Numbered from the stretch's first letter, positions 9,861 to 19,479 are shown. The stretch is 64,000 nt of DNA from Mesorhizobium amorphae CCNWGS0123 (GCF_001686985.1 NZ_CP015318.1:556001-620000), one strand, 5' to 3'. Notes: generated by a model not told the origin, from the letters alone. Program-made: numbers and translations.

Positions 9861-12800
9861 TCACATCCCCGTCAGATCGCTCATCAGCCCTGACGCCACT
9901 GACAGCCGCGACACGGTGATGTCGCCGCCCTCGGTCAGCGCCTGCAGCCGCTCGCGGATGCGCCCGACCCGCTCGCCACCGGCCTCCAGCCAGGCCGCCA
10001 CCGGGTCGGCCGCCTTGGCATGGCCGGTGAGCGCCGCCACCGCTATGCCGCGCCTGGCCGCGCCGATCGTGTCGGTCGCGCGCGACAGAGCGAGCTGGTC
10101 GTAGTAGTCGGAGGGCGTGATCGAGCGCGCCGCATCCTCGACGCGCGGAATGCGGAAGGCGTCGCTGACCGCGAAGAAGGCCTTGGCGGCGGCGACGATA
10201 TCGGCATTGGCCGTGCGCGCCGTCAGCGCGATGTCGGGGATCAGTTCCGCCACATCGGTCAGCGCCAGCTGCGCGGCGAGCTTCTCCGGCGCGCCGGCCT
10301 TGAACAACCCATGCCGCCGCTCCTCGATCCGCTCGCGCGAGAAGGCGGGCAGCAGCGAGGCGAGTTTCGGCTCAAGTGCCTTGCGCGCCTCCTGCAGCTC
10401 GGCAATCCGCTGGCCGAGCGCCGCCGTGCCGGCATCGTTCTTCAGATACCAGCCGCTTGTCATGAAGATAAGCCGGCTAATCGCTTGATAGAGGTCGAGC
10501 TGCACCTGGCCGTCGATCTGGTTGTCGAGCGCGTCGATCTCGCGATAGAGCGCCGGCAAGGCAAAGCCGTCCCGCACCACGGCGAAGGTGCGCACCACGT
10601 CGGCGGCGGTTCGGCCGGTGGCTTCCTGCAGCCGGTTGACGAAGGAAGGCCCGCCGCGATTGACCAGGTCGTTGGCCAGGACGCGGGTGATGATCTCGCG
10701 GCGCAACCGGTGGCCGCGGATCTCGGCGGCGTATTTCTTCGCCATCCGGTCCGGGAAATAGCCCATCAGGTCGCGGTCGAAATGCGCATCGTCCGGCACG
10801 TCGCTGGCGACGATGTCGGAGAACAGCACGATCTTGGCATAGGCGAGCAGCACGCCGAGCTCGGCTCGGGTCAGCGGCTCGCCGCGCGCCTCGCGCTCGG
10901 CAAGCGCCGCCGGCGACGGCAGCGTCTCGACGGCGCGATCGAGCAGGCCGCGTGCTTCGAGTGCCGACATGAACCGGCTCTGATGCGCGATATCGGCGAG
11001 CCCGCGCTTGCGCGCCATCGAAAGCGCCAGCGTCTGCTGGTAGTTGTTGGACAGCACCAGTGAGCCCACCTCATCGGTCATCTCGGCCAGCAATTTGTTG
11101 CGCGCCGGCCGGGTCAGCGATCCCTTGCGCATGGCCGAAGCCAGCGCGATCTTGATGTTGACTTCGACGTCGGAGCAGTTGACGCCCGCCGAATTGTCGA
11201 TGGCGTCGGAATTGCAGCGGCCGCCGGCAAGCCCGAACTCGATGCGCGCCCGCTGCGTCACGCCAAGATTGGCGCCCTCGCCGATGACCTTGGCACGCAC
11301 ATCGAGCGCGGTGATGCGGATGGCGTCATTGGCGCGGTCGCCGACATCGGCATTGGTTTCGGTGGAGGCCCTGAGATAGGTGCCGATGCCGCCGAACCAC
11401 AAAAGATCGACCGGCGCCTTGAGAATGGCGTTCATGATCTCGACCGGCGTCGCTGTGGTCTTGCCAAGGCCGATGGCCGCGGCAGCCGCCGCCGGCAGCG
11501 TGATCGACTTCTGGCTGCGCGAGACGATGACGCCGCCTTCCGACAGCTTGGTCTTGTCGTAGTCCTGCCAGCTCGAGCGCGGCAAAGCGAACATGCGCTG
11601 GCGTTCCGCCATCGAGGCTGCCATGTCCGGGTCGGGATCGATGAAGATGTCGCGATGGTCGAAGGCAGCGATCAGCCGCGTCTGCGGCGACAGCAGCATG
11701 CCGTTGCCGAACACGTCGCCCGACATGTCGCCGACACCGACGACGGTAAAGGGCGAGGTCTGGATGTCGCGGTTCATCTCGCGGAAATGCCGCTTGACCG
11801 CTTCCCAACCGCCCTTGGCGGTGATGCCCATCTTCTTGTGGTCGTAGCCGGCCGAACCACCGCTGGCGAAGGCATCGTCGAGCCAGAAGCCGTGCTTCTC
11901 CGAGATGGCATTGGCGGTGTCGGAGAAGGTCGCCGTGCCCTTGTCGGCGGCGACGACGAAATAGGGATCGTCCTGGTCGCGCCGGATCACCCCGGCCGGC
12001 GGAATGACCTCGTCGATGCCGATATTGTCGGTGATCGACAGCAGGCTGGAGACGTAGTTCTTGTAGGCTGAGGTTCCGGCCTCGAAGATGGCGTCGCGGC
12101 CGGCGCTCATCGGCAGCTTCTTCGGATAGAAGCCGCCCTTGGCGCCGACCGGCACGATGACGGCATTCTTGACCTGCTGCGCCTTGACCAGGCCGAGCAC
12201 CTCGGTGCGGTAGTCCTGGGCGCGGTCCGACCAGCGCAGGCCGCCGCGCGCGACAGGGCCGAAGCGCAGATGCACGCCTTCGACCTCCGAGCCATAGACG
12301 AAGATCTCCCGCCACGGCCGTGGCGCCGGCAGCCCGTCGACCGCCTGCGAGTCGAGCTTGATCGCCAGCGACTGGCCCTTGGCTTTCGTATCGGCAACGA
12401 AATGATTGGTGCGCAGCGAAGCTTCGATCAGGTTGAGGTAGCGGCGGATGATGGTGTCGTCATCGATGTTGGGCACCTCTTCCAGCGCATCCCTGATCTT
12501 GGCCTTGAGGTGCTTGGCCGCCACCACGCCTTCCGTTTCGGCCGTTGGCCCGAGGCGGGCGACGAACAGCGCATGCAGGCCGCGCGCGATATCCGGATAG
12601 CGGTTGAGCGCTGCGGCGATGAAATCCTGGCTCTGCGGGATGCCGGCCTGCTGCAGATAGCGACCATAGGCGCGCAGGATGGTGACCTCGCCCGACCACA
12701 GGCCAGCGGTCTGCGCAAGGCCGTTATAGCCGTCATTGTCGATGTCGCCGCGCCAGACTGACAGAAATGCGTCCTCGAACAGCCCGCCGCCGTCGCCAAG

Positions 12801-14660
12801 GTCGATCGGCTTGCCGTAGCTGTTCTCCAGCTCCATGTCGTGGATGAAGACCTTGTCGGCGGCGTCCTCGCCGACCTCGAAGGTGCGCTCGCTGATGACG
12901 CGGAAGCCGATGTTTTCCAGCACCGGCACCCGCCGCGACAGCGCCACCGGGCTGCCGTGGTGATAGATCTTCAGCGCCGCCTGGTTCGGCTTCTGCTCGG
13001 CATGCCGGTAATAGTCGATGGCAATCGGATTGGCTGCGCTGATTTTGGCGATGCGCCCGGCATCGGCCAGCGCCACCGTCGGCGGGAAACTATCGCGATA
13101 GCTTTCCGAAAAGCGCGAGGCGATCGCGGTGAGCGCCGCTTCCGTGCCGGTCTCGGCCGCGGTTTCACGCAGCGCGTCGTCCCAGGTGCGCACGATGTCG
13201 CGGATCGCTGCTTCGATCGCCGCCTGCTCGACCTTCGGCGTCTTGCCGCCGGATCGGCCGATGATGAAATGCACGCGCGCCAGCCCGCCTTCCGGGAAGG
13301 CCGGGTAATAGGCCGACAGCCGGCCTTCAAACGCCGTCTTGAGGTACGCACCGACCTTCTCGCGCACGACGCTGTCATAGCGATCGCGCGGCACGAAGAC
13401 GAGGATCGAGACGAAACGGTCGAACTGGTCGGCGCGCACCAGCGCCCTGACGCGCGGCCGCTCGATCAGTCCGAGGATCGCCTCGGCGTGCTTCCTGAGG
13501 ATCGGAATCGGCACCTGGAACAGCTCGTCGCGCGGATAGCTTTCCAGCACGTTGATCAGCGCCTTGCCGGAGTGATCGCCGGGATTGAAGCCGGATTTGG
13601 TGATGACGGTCTCGGCCTTCGACCTGAGATAGGGGATTTTCATCACCGAGCGCGTGTAGGCGGTCGACGTGAACAGGCCGACGATGCGCAGTTCGCCCGA
13701 AAGCGTGCCCTTGGCTGTGTAGGTCTTGACGCCGATGTAATCGAGATAGATGCGCCGATGCACGGACGACTTGGCGTTGGCCTTGGTGACGATCAGCGGT
13801 TCCGGCCCATGCAGGAAGGCGCGGATCTCGGGCGTCGTCGTCACCGCTTCGGTGCCGCGCCTCAAAACCAGCACGTCCGGATCGGACAGGATGCCGAGGC
13901 CGGGCTTCTCGGCGCGCTCCAGCGTGCCGCTCTTCTCGCCGCCGGTATATTTGAACTCGCGCATGCCGAGGAAGGTGAAATTGTCGTCGCGCAGCCATTC
14001 GAGGAAGGCGATCGCCTCGGTGACATGCGCCTTGTCGAGCGGCACCGGCGCGTAGCGGAACTCCGAGATCGCCTGGTCGAGGCGGGCCAGCATCGGCTTC
14101 CAGTCGGTGACCGCGGCGCGCACCTGGCCCAGCAGCTTCCTCAGCCGTCCGGCCAAAGCCTCGGCCTGGTCAGCGGACATGCGACCGATATGGACATGGA
14201 CGACGCTCAGCCGGTCATGGCTGAGATCGCCCTTGGCAAAACCGCCATCGCCGAGGATTTCTTCGACGCCGCTCTTACCGTGCCTGACGACGACGACCGG
14301 ATGGGTGACCAGCAGCGGCTCGCCGGCGCCCTCGGTGATCTCGCCGAGGATCGAATCGAACAGGAACGGCATGTTGTCGTTGACGACGGTGATGACCGTC
14401 AGCGGCCGGCCCTGGCGCACAACCCCGGACTCGACGTCAATGGCAACGACGCAGTCGCCCTTCCTGTGTCTGGCGACGGCGCGGCCGGCCAGATCGGCGG
14501 CACGTTCGAGGTCGGCGGCATCATAGGCGGCGACGTCTTCGGCCGGTGCCCGGGCAAGCAGGTAATCGGCAAGCTTGCCGGCTTTTTCGCCCCCTCTTGC
14601 CGCGTCCTTCTTGGCCGGACTCGCCTTTTTCGACTGGCTTGCTGTTTTGAGGCTGGCCAT
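9861..14660 (-). CDS. NAD-specific glutamate dehydrogenase, large 180-kDa class
   Basis: The single 1599-residue protein matches the length of the large bacterial NAD-GDH class, which oxidises glutamate to 2-oxoglutarate and ammonia. The long N-terminal region (about 1-700) carries ACT-like regulatory modules. The central catalytic domain contains WSDRAQDYRTEVLGLVKAQ, VGAKGGFYPKK with the substrate lysine, and a Rossmann part around VVGVGDMSGDVFGNGML. The C-terminal third is helical and family-specific. The N-terminus is Lys/Ala-rich. It is divergent from the AhpD-like gene and apparently monocistronic. Confidence 0.95.
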   Translation of the reverse strand: MASLKTASQSKKASPAKKDAARGGEKAGKLADYLLARAPAEDVAAYDAADLERAADLAGRAVARHRKGDCVVAIDVESGVVRQGRPLTVITVVNDNMPFLFDSILGEITEGAGEPLLVTHPVVVVRHGKSGVEEILGDGGFAKGDLSHDRLSVVHVHIGRMSADQAEALAGRLRKLLGQVRAAVTDWKPMLARLDQAISEFRYAPVPLDKAHVTEAIAFLEWLRDDNFTFLGMREFKYTGGEKSGTLERAEKPGLGILSDPDVLVLRRGTEAVTTTPEIRAFLHGPEPLIVTKANAKSSVHRRIYLDYIGVKTYTAKGTLSGELRIVGLFTSTAYTRSVMKIPYLRSKAETVITKSGFNPGDHSGKALINVLESYPRDELFQVPIPILRKHAEAILGLIERPRVRALVRADQFDRFVSILVFVPRDRYDSVVREKVGAYLKTAFEGRLSAYYPAFPEGGLARVHFIIGRSGGKTPKVEQAAIEAAIRDIVRTWDDALRETAAETGTEAALTAIASRFSESYRDSFPPTVALADAGRIAKISAANPIAIDYYRHAEQKPNQAALKIYHHGSPVALSRRVPVLENIGFRVISERTFEVGEDAADKVFIHDMELENSYGKPIDLGDGGGLFEDAFLSVWRGDIDNDGYNGLAQTAGLWSGEVTILRAYGRYLQQAGIPQSQDFIAAALNRYPDIARGLHALFVARLGPTAETEGVVAAKHLKAKIRDALEEVPNIDDDTIIRRYLNLIEASLRTNHFVADTKAKGQSLAIKLDSQAVDGLPAPRPWREIFVYGSEVEGVHLRFGPVARGGLRWSDRAQDYRTEVLGLVKAQQVKNAVIVPVGAKGGFYPKKLPMSAGRDAIFEAGTSAYKNYVSSLLSITDNIGIDEVIPPAGVIRRDQDDPYFVVAADKGTATFSDTANAISEKHGFWLDDAFASGGSAGYDHKKMGITAKGGWEAVKRHFREMNRDIQTSPFTVVGVGDMSGDVFGNGMLLSPQTRLIAAFDHRDIFIDPDPDMAASMAERQRMFALPRSSWQDYDKTKLSEGGVIVSRSQKSITLPAAAAAAIGLGKTTATPVEIMNAILKAPVDLLWFGGIGTYLRASTETNADVGDRANDAIRITALDVRAKVIGEGANLGVTQRARIEFGLAGGRCNSDAIDNSAGVNCSDVEVNIKIALASAMRKGSLTRPARNKLLAEMTDEVGSLVLSNNYQQTLALSMARKRGLADIAHQSRFMSALEARGLLDRAVETLPSPAALAEREARGEPLTRAELGVLLAYAKIVLFSDIVASDVPDDAHFDRDLMGYFPDRMAKKYAAEIRGHRLRREIITRVLANDLVNRGGPSFVNRLQEATGRTAADVVRTFAVVRDGFALPALYREIDALDNQIDGQVQLDLYQAISRLIFMTSGWYLKNDAGTAALGQRIAELQEARKALEPKLASLLPAFSRERIEERRHGLFKAGAPEKLAAQLALTDVAELIPDIALTARTANADIVAAAKAFFAVSDAFRIPRVEDAARSITPSDYYDQLALSRATDTIGAARRGIAVAALTGHAKAADPVAAWLEAGGERVGRIRERLQALTEGGDITVSRLSVASGLMSDLTGM

Positions 14661-14797
14661 GGTGTCAAATCCCTCCCGTCATATGCTTTTGCGACTATGG
14701 TAGCAGATGACCGGTATTTGGCGACAAAGGTTTGACGGCTTGCGAAGAAATATCGCAGCGCCGAAACTGACCGTCGAATGCATGAGGAGGAATGCCG

Positions 14798-15361
14798 ATG
14801 ACCGGCAAGATTATGGCGCTTGACCTTGCGCAGGCGGAGCTGAGCGAGACGACAAAAGCCTACTTCGCCAAATGCGAGGAGAAGCTCGGCCTCGTTCCCA
14901 ATGTGCTCTTGTCCTATGCCTTCGACGAGAAGAAGCTGCGCGCCTTCACCGATACGTACAATGATCTGATGCTGGGCGACTCCGGCCTGTCGAAGCTGGA
15001 CCGCGAGATGATCGCGGTCGTCGTCTCCTCCATCAACCATTGCTACTATTGTCTGACCGCGCATGGCGCGGCCGTGCGCCAGCTTTCCGGCGACCCGAAG
15101 CTCGGCGAGATGATGGTGATGAACTTCCGCGCCGCCGACCTGTCGGACCGGCAGCGCGCCATGCTCGAATTCGCGGTCAAGCTGACCGAAGAGCCGGCAA
15201 AGATCGTCGAGGCCGACCGGGCAGCGTTGCGCAAGGCCGGTTTCTCCGACCGCGACATCTGGGATATCGCTTCGACCGCCGCCTTCTTCAACATGTCGAA
15301 CCGGGTGGCGGCGGCCATCGACATGCGGCCCAACGACGAATACCACGCCATGGCGCGGTAA
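14798..15361 (+). CDS. Peroxidase-related protein, AhpD/carboxymuconolactone decarboxylase fold
   Basis: The ATG at 14798 is chosen because AGGAGG (14785-14790) lies seven bases upstream; an in-frame ATG at 14792 is too close. The 187-residue product has the AhpD-type active site HCYYCLTAH (a CxxC redox pair followed by His), preceded by KLDREMIAVVVSS. The family reduces peroxides through this disulfide or acts as a stress-related thiol oxidoreductase. Its partner is not obvious here. It is transcribed away from the NAD-GDH gene. Confidence 0.88.
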   Translation: MTGKIMALDLAQAELSETTKAYFAKCEEKLGLVPNVLLSYAFDEKKLRAFTDTYNDLMLGDSGLSKLDREMIAVVVSSINHCYYCLTAHGAAVRQLSGDPKLGEMMVMNFRAADLSDRQRAMLEFAVKLTEEPAKIVEADRAALRKAGFSDRDIWDIASTAAFFNMSNRVAAAIDMRPNDEYHAMAR

Positions 15362-15509
15362 CGATCTCGCACCCGCACATTAGAAGTTACGCATTCTCGT
15401 TGCGTGTTCGCCGGTTTGGTCCGATGATCAAAGATTGCGGCATGGCCGCATATCAGGAGGCGGCATGGACCGCATGCCGGTTCGATGCCGCCGATCAAGG
15501 GAGGAGAAC

Positions 15510-15833
15510 ATGGCGAAGTTTCTCTATGTCTATCATGGCTCGGGCAAGATGCCGACCGACGAGGCCGAGCGGAAGGCCGCAACCGACGCCTGGACCGGCT
15601 GGTACGGCAAGCTCGGCTCGGCCGTGGTCGACGGCGGCAATCCGGTCGGCATGTCGAAGATGGTGCTGCCCGGCGGCAAGGTCGAGAACAATGGCGGCAG
15701 CAATCCGACTGCCGGTTACACGATCGTCGAAGCCAAGGACATCGACGATGCCGTCGCCAAGGCCAAGGATTGCCCGATCCTGATGGACCCGGCCTTCAGC
15801 GTCGAGATCGCACCGATCATCGAAATGATGTGA
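15510..15833 (+). CDS. YCII-related domain protein
   Basis: A GGAGAA just upstream of ATG 15510 supports this start. The 107-residue product has the ferredoxin-like fold pattern of YCII proteins: an N-terminal strand KFLYVYHG, a central GGK turn, and GYTIVEAKDIDDAVAKAKDCP near the end. Such proteins are often found with ECF sigma factors or as small stand-alone enzymes of unknown activity. No sigma factor is next to it here. Confidence 0.8.
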   Translation: MAKFLYVYHGSGKMPTDEAERKAATDAWTGWYGKLGSAVVDGGNPVGMSKMVLPGGKVENNGGSNPTAGYTIVEAKDIDDAVAKAKDCPILMDPAFSVEIAPIIEMM

Positions 15834-15878
15834 CGCAAGGTTCAGGTCAGGCCGAGCCGAAAGTGGTGGTTTTCGAGA

Positions 15879-15933
15879 ACCGGAGCGGAAGCGCAGAAAA
15901 CTGCCATTTGCAGGCCGGCCTCACCTGAATATC
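15879..15933 (-). repeat. 3'-flanking dispersed repeat, copy 2
   Basis: Second copy of the element at 1844-1887, with the same core GCCATTTGCAGGCCGG and a short insertion (CTCACC) before GAATATC. It lies just past the lysE stop codon in the same relative orientation as copy 1. Confidence 0.5.
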
Positions 15934-15941
15934 AATACACC

Positions 15942-16556
15942 TCAGGAGCGCGCCGCGATCGCCGCGGCGGCGCCGGCCATGGTGCCGGCGCTGACGCGGT
16001 TGGCGATCTTCATCGCCCGCCTGCTCTTAAGCAGCTTGCGCGCCTGCGCCGCTGCCAGCACCCAGGCGAGGTCGATGGCGACCAAGACCACGGCCATGGT
16101 CGCCGTCAGCTCGACCCAGCCGACGACGCTGACCGAGGCAAGGTCGATGATGGTCGGCAACAGCGCCAGGTAGAACATCATGATCTTGGGGTTGCCCAAT
16201 GTCACCGCCATACCGGCGAGGAAGAGCTTTGCCGGTGAATCCTCTCGCGGCATCTCGCCTTCCTTCGCCTCGACCGGTGCGGTCCACATCTTCCAGGCCA
16301 GATAGACGAGATAGGCGACGCCGATCCATTTCACGATGACGAAAGCGAAATGGAAGGTCTGCGCCACCACCGCCAGCCCGAACACCGCCAGCGACAGCCA
16401 GATGCCTTCGCCGATCCACATGGCGAGCAGAAACGGGAACACATCGCGAAACCCCTTGGCGATCACCCGCGCCACAAGGGCGGCGATCGACGGTCCGGGC
16501 GAGCCGGCAGCGACGAATAGAGCGGCGGCAAAGATCAGGAGCGACGTGAGCTGCAT
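15942..16556 (-). CDS. LysE/RhtB-family amino-acid exporter
   Basis: The ATG at 16554-16556 gives 204 residues with about six membrane segments. The signature GSPGPSIAALVARVIAKGF near residues 18-36 and the later GNPKIMMFYLALLP are characteristic of LysE/RhtB translocators, which export amino acids or derivatives. A longer open frame extends upstream to 17030, but it runs through a palindromic repeat and is not coding. The substrate is unknown. Confidence 0.88.
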   Translation of the reverse strand: MQLTSLLIFAAALFVAAGSPGPSIAALVARVIAKGFRDVFPFLLAMWIGEGIWLSLAVFGLAVVAQTFHFAFVIVKWIGVAYLVYLAWKMWTAPVEAKEGEMPREDSPAKLFLAGMAVTLGNPKIMMFYLALLPTIIDLASVSVVGWVELTATMAVVLVAIDLAWVLAAAQARKLLKSRRAMKIANRVSAGTMAGAAAAIAARS

Positions 16557-16666
16557 GGCGGGATCTCTGTTCCGAGGTTTGACTGTTACACTAACCAGCA
16601 CAGCAGCATTGGCAAAGACAAGAAAAACGCATTGGTCAGCGCTGCCCCTCATTGCCCTGCCGGGCA

Positions 16667-16788
16667 TTTCTCCCCGTATAGTGACGGGGAGAAAAAGCGC
16701 CGTCACGAATGGTTTCGCCAATCTCGAGCGTTGCAGATCAGGCGCGGCGTTGCGGCCAGCCCTCTTCTCCCCGTCACTATACGCGGAG
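16667..16788. repeat. Composite palindromic repeat flanked by inverted hairpins
   Basis: The left hairpin TTTCTCCCCGT-ATAGTG-ACGGGGAGAAA (16667-16694) is mirrored by CTCCCCGT-CACTAT-ACGCGGAG (16767-16788). The right one is almost the reverse complement of the left. The unit looks like a small mobile palindrome (BIME or MITE type). Confidence 0.65.
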
Positions 16789-16794
16789 GTAAGA

Positions 16795-16850
16795 AGTGGT
16801 CCGCGCAGCGGACGAAAAGCCAATTGCTTGGCTTTTCGAACGACGAACGC
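16795..16850. repeat. 56-bp structured repeat, copy 1
   Basis: It contains two hairpins, GTCCGC-GCA-GCGGAC and GAAAAGCCAA-TTGC-TTGGCTTTTC. It matches 39065-39120 over 56 bases with four differences, two of which fall on opposite sides of one stem. Confidence 0.75.
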
Positions 16851-17237
16851 CGGCAGGCGGACGAGGGGCGGCACCGACGTCCGCGACTCGAGCCCGATGC
16901 GCCCTGCCGGCCGAGCAGGCCCCTTGCCGGCCCGGCGCAGCGCGGCTAGAAATGCCGCCCCGACACGATTTTCGAGTTTCACTTTGCCTACGTAACCGCC
17001 GGTCTCGTCAACTCCCCCGACACAGTGCATGGCACCGCATTCGCGGCGCCTGTTTTCATTTCATGTGTTCCTCAGGGTGGCGGTTCGAGACCGGTTTGGC
17101 ACTGCTGAACCGCTGTCGCGCGCAAGCCGCCCGTGACGCCTGTTTTCCAATCGCCGCAGCCTCTCGCCACGCCGTGCCCGCATGGGCTCTCGACATCGCC
17201 GGTCTGACGAACTTCCCGACGGGAAGGGCTTATCGGC

Positions 17238-17864
17238 ATGTCCGGACTATTGCGTATCCGCTGGGCGATCGCGCCCAAATTCGCGCCTCGACCTCTCATC
17301 AACTGCAACCGCTGCGGCGGCACCAGGCCGTATCAATGCAGCGGCAAATTCCGCGTCAACGCCAACGGCAAACGCATCGACGCCTGGCTGATCTATCGCT
17401 GCATCGATTGCGACAATTCCTGGAATTTCGGCATTCTGGAGCGCTGCAATCGCCGCGACATCGAACCGGCCGTGCTGCAGGGTTTCGAAAGCAACGATCC
17501 GGCACTGGCGCACCGCCATGCCTTCGATATCGTGGCGCTGCGCAGCCGAACTGGGCATGTCGAGGAGTTTGCCGAGGTCGCCGTCGACAAGCGGAGGCTC
17601 GGCGACGCGCCCGAAACGCCATCTGCTCTCGAGCTTCGGCTCGCGCTCGAAACGCCAACGTCGTTGCGGCTTGACCGCCTGCTCGCCGGCGAGCTCGGCA
17701 TCTCCAGGTCGCGCCTTCAGGCGCTGGAGGAGCGGCGCTCGCTGAGCGTCGACCCGGGCGGCGCAAAGGCTCTGCGCAAGCCGGTCCGAACCGGAACGGT
17801 TGTCCGTATCGATCTGTCCAGCGAACCCGACCGGCAAGCCATCATGACAGCCGCAGGCGGATGA
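17238..17864 (+). CDS. DUF1062 domain protein with zinc-ribbon-like cysteines
   Basis: The 208-residue product has two CxxC pairs, NCNRCGG (about 23-29) and RCIDCDNSW (about 54-62), spaced like a zinc ribbon, with an RPYQCSGKFRVNANGKR stretch between them. This is the DUF1062 pattern. The C-terminal third (LRLDRLLAGELGISRSRLQ) resembles an S4-like RNA-binding alpha-L motif. The function is unknown; the combination hints at RNA or ribosome binding. It stands alone on the plus strand. Confidence 0.75.
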   Translation: MSGLLRIRWAIAPKFAPRPLINCNRCGGTRPYQCSGKFRVNANGKRIDAWLIYRCIDCDNSWNFGILERCNRRDIEPAVLQGFESNDPALAHRHAFDIVALRSRTGHVEEFAEVAVDKRRLGDAPETPSALELRLALETPTSLRLDRLLAGELGISRSRLQALEERRSLSVDPGGAKALRKPVRTGTVVRIDLSSEPDRQAIMTAAGG

Positions 17865-17908
17865 GCCGGCAAGCACACGGGAGTACGCGGCCGCATCGCC
17901 CGGCAGGG

Positions 17909-18244
17909 TCATCCCGCCGGCGCGTATTCGTTCATCTCGAAGACATGGTGGTGAACGCGGCCGGTGAACATCTTCAGCAGCTCGCCGGTCACTTCGCGGC
18001 TCTCGAACCGAACCGGGGATTGAAGCGCCTGTTCGCACGTGGCCATGTCGGGATAGCGGATCGCGAGCACCATTGCGTAAACCGGCGCGCCTTCGTCGCG
18101 GGCCATGCCGTCGAGGACGCGGATTTCCTGCGCGCCGGGAAACTGCGTCCACAGCGGCACCAACCTCTCCTTCACGAAGCGACGAAACGCGGCCTCGCTG
18201 CCCGGATGAATCTCGCCCTCGAACAGGGCATAGCGGACGATCAT
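17909..18244 (-). CDS. Small ferredoxin-fold protein of unknown function
   Basis: The 111-residue product starts at ATG 18242-18244. Its alternating pattern (MIVRYALFEGEIHPG, then a helix, then VYAMVLAIRYPD, then HHHVFEMNEYAPAG) fits a dimeric alpha/beta-barrel (Dabb/EthD/ABM-like) fold. It is the last gene after the sugar importer on the same strand, separated by a strong hairpin, so it may be expressed weakly with it. A role in sugar-acid degradation is possible but not shown. Confidence 0.6.
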   Translation of the reverse strand: MIVRYALFEGEIHPGSEAAFRRFVKERLVPLWTQFPGAQEIRVLDGMARDEGAPVYAMVLAIRYPDMATCEQALQSPVRFESREVTGELLKMFTGRVHHHVFEMNEYAPAG

Positions 18245-18272
18245 GGTCTCTCCTTGCACGACAGAATTCCGC

Positions 18273-18299
18273 GGCCGTACGGCGAACAACCGTACGGCC
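18273..18299 (-). terminator. Perfect 10-bp hairpin after the substrate-binding-protein gene
   Basis: The arms GGCCGTACGG and CCGTACGGCC are perfectly complementary around a seven-base loop, 65 bases past the stop of the binding-protein gene. No U-run follows. It probably stabilises or partly terminates the importer mRNA. Confidence 0.55.
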
Positions 18300-18363
18300 T
18301 GCAGGACCGGTTGGATTTGGGCAGGGACGCGGGCACCTGTGATGCGCCCGCTTCGGTGGAAGC

Positions 18364-19479
18364 CTACTTGCCCCAGATCTTCTTGTACTGGTCGCGATAG
18401 CCGTTGTCGGGGTCGAAGGCGTTCTTCGGTCCGCCGTCGAATTCGACATTGTCGGCCGTCACGACATGCAGCGGCGACAGATAGCCGGACCATTTTTCCC
18501 CGGCGATAGCGCGGTTCAGCTCGTCGACCAATTGCCAGCCCTGCAGGTTGAGCGGTTCGGCGACCGTGACCTTCTGGAACTGGCCGGCGCGGATGCGCTG
18601 ATAGGCCGATTCCGAACCGTCGCCGGCGGCGACATTGATCGGCGCGTCGGTGCCGGCTTTGCCCGCCGCGGCGAGCGAGGGTCCCATGAAGTCGAAATAG
18701 AGGTCGTTGATCGCCAGCGAATGCGTCCAGGCATCGCCGTATTTCTGCAGCAGCGAGGTGGTGAGCTGTGGCATGCGCTGCGAGGTCTCGGCGATCGGCG
18801 TGTCGACATATTCGAGCACCTTGCCGCCCAGCCGCTCGATCTCGGCCTTCATCTTGTCGGCCTTGGCGATGGCGATGGCATAGGTGGAATCGGTGAAGAT
18901 GATCACGCCCGGCTTGCCCTTGGCATCGGCATAGGCCCAGTCGGCCGCGGCCGTGGAAACCTGCATCGCGTCGGTCGAGACGTTGGCGAACACGCCGTTC
19001 TTGTCGTCGGGCCCGATCACCGGCCCGGCATGCCAGGAAACCAGCGGAATGCCGGCCGCCTTCGCCTGTTCCAGCGCCGGCGCCTGCTCGACCGCGTCGA
19101 AGCCGTTGATGACGATGCCGCTCGGCTTCAGTGCCATCGCCTGGCCGAAGGCCGCGGTGCGGCCGCCGATCGAGCCGGCACCGTCGATGACCTTGACCTC
19201 CCAGCCGATCGCCTTTGCGGCCTCCTCCACGCCGGTGGTGACGCCGAGAATGCCGCCATTCTTGAGATCGCCGGCGAGCACGACGATGGTCTTGCCTTCC
19301 TGCGCCTTCGGACCGGTGGTCGGACCGTCCCACGACGTGACCTTCTGGGCGTATTTCTGCACCACCGCCATGGCGTCTGCCATCGCGTCTGCCCGTGCCT
19401 GGCCGGCGAACAGGGCCGGTGCGGCGATGGCCACCGCCATCAGGGCGGCGGACGATTTCAGGAATGTTCTGCGCTGCAT
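18364..19479 (-). CDS. Sugar ABC transporter substrate-binding protein (ribose-type)
   Basis: The 371-residue periplasmic protein begins with QRRTFLKSSAAL, a twin-arginine signal, cleaved near AGQARADA. The mature part is a type I periplasmic binding fold (KTIVVLAGDLKNGG, then GIVINGFDAVEQAPALEQAK and GIPLVSWHAG) like RbsB-group proteins. It is followed upstream in the operon by a permease and a two-domain ATPase, so the three make one importer. Its place next to gluconate/idonate enzymes suggests a sugar acid or its lactone as ligand. Confidence 0.88.
   Translation of the reverse strand: MQRRTFLKSSAALMAVAIAAPALFAGQARADAMADAMAVVQKYAQKVTSWDGPTTGPKAQEGKTIVVLAGDLKNGGILGVTTGVEEAAKAIGWEVKVIDGAGSIGGRTAAFGQAMALKPSGIVINGFDAVEQAPALEQAKAAGIPLVSWHAGPVIGPDDKNGVFANVSTDAMQVSTAAADWAYADAKGKPGVIIFTDSTYAIAIAKADKMKAEIERLGGKVLEYVDTPIAETSQRMPQLTTSLLQKYGDAWTHSLAINDLYFDFMGPSLAAAGKAGTDAPINVAAGDGSESAYQRIRAGQFQKVTVAEPLNLQGWQLVDELNRAIAGEKWSGYLSPLHVVTADNVEFDGGPKNAFDPDNGYRDQYKKIWGK

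Larger units (their letters stand above)
16557..17237. other. Gene-free stretch rich in palindromic repeats
   Basis: No convincing gene is seen. The first 300 bases hold two nested palindromic elements described separately. The remainder (about 16930-17237) is ordinary GC-rich spacer that should contain the promoters of lysE and of the DUF1062 gene. Long open frames here exist on several strands at once, which is usual for this base composition and not evidence of coding. Confidence 0.6.

Noticed and set aside
12840..14735. 631-codon open frame antisense to the NAD-GDH gene
   Set aside because: It is an antisense shadow caused by high GC3; the sense strand encodes a full-length, recognisable enzyme.
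15942..17030. Extended 362-residue LysE frame
   Set aside because: The extra N-terminal part translates a palindromic repeat and spacer; the conserved LysE start is at 16556.
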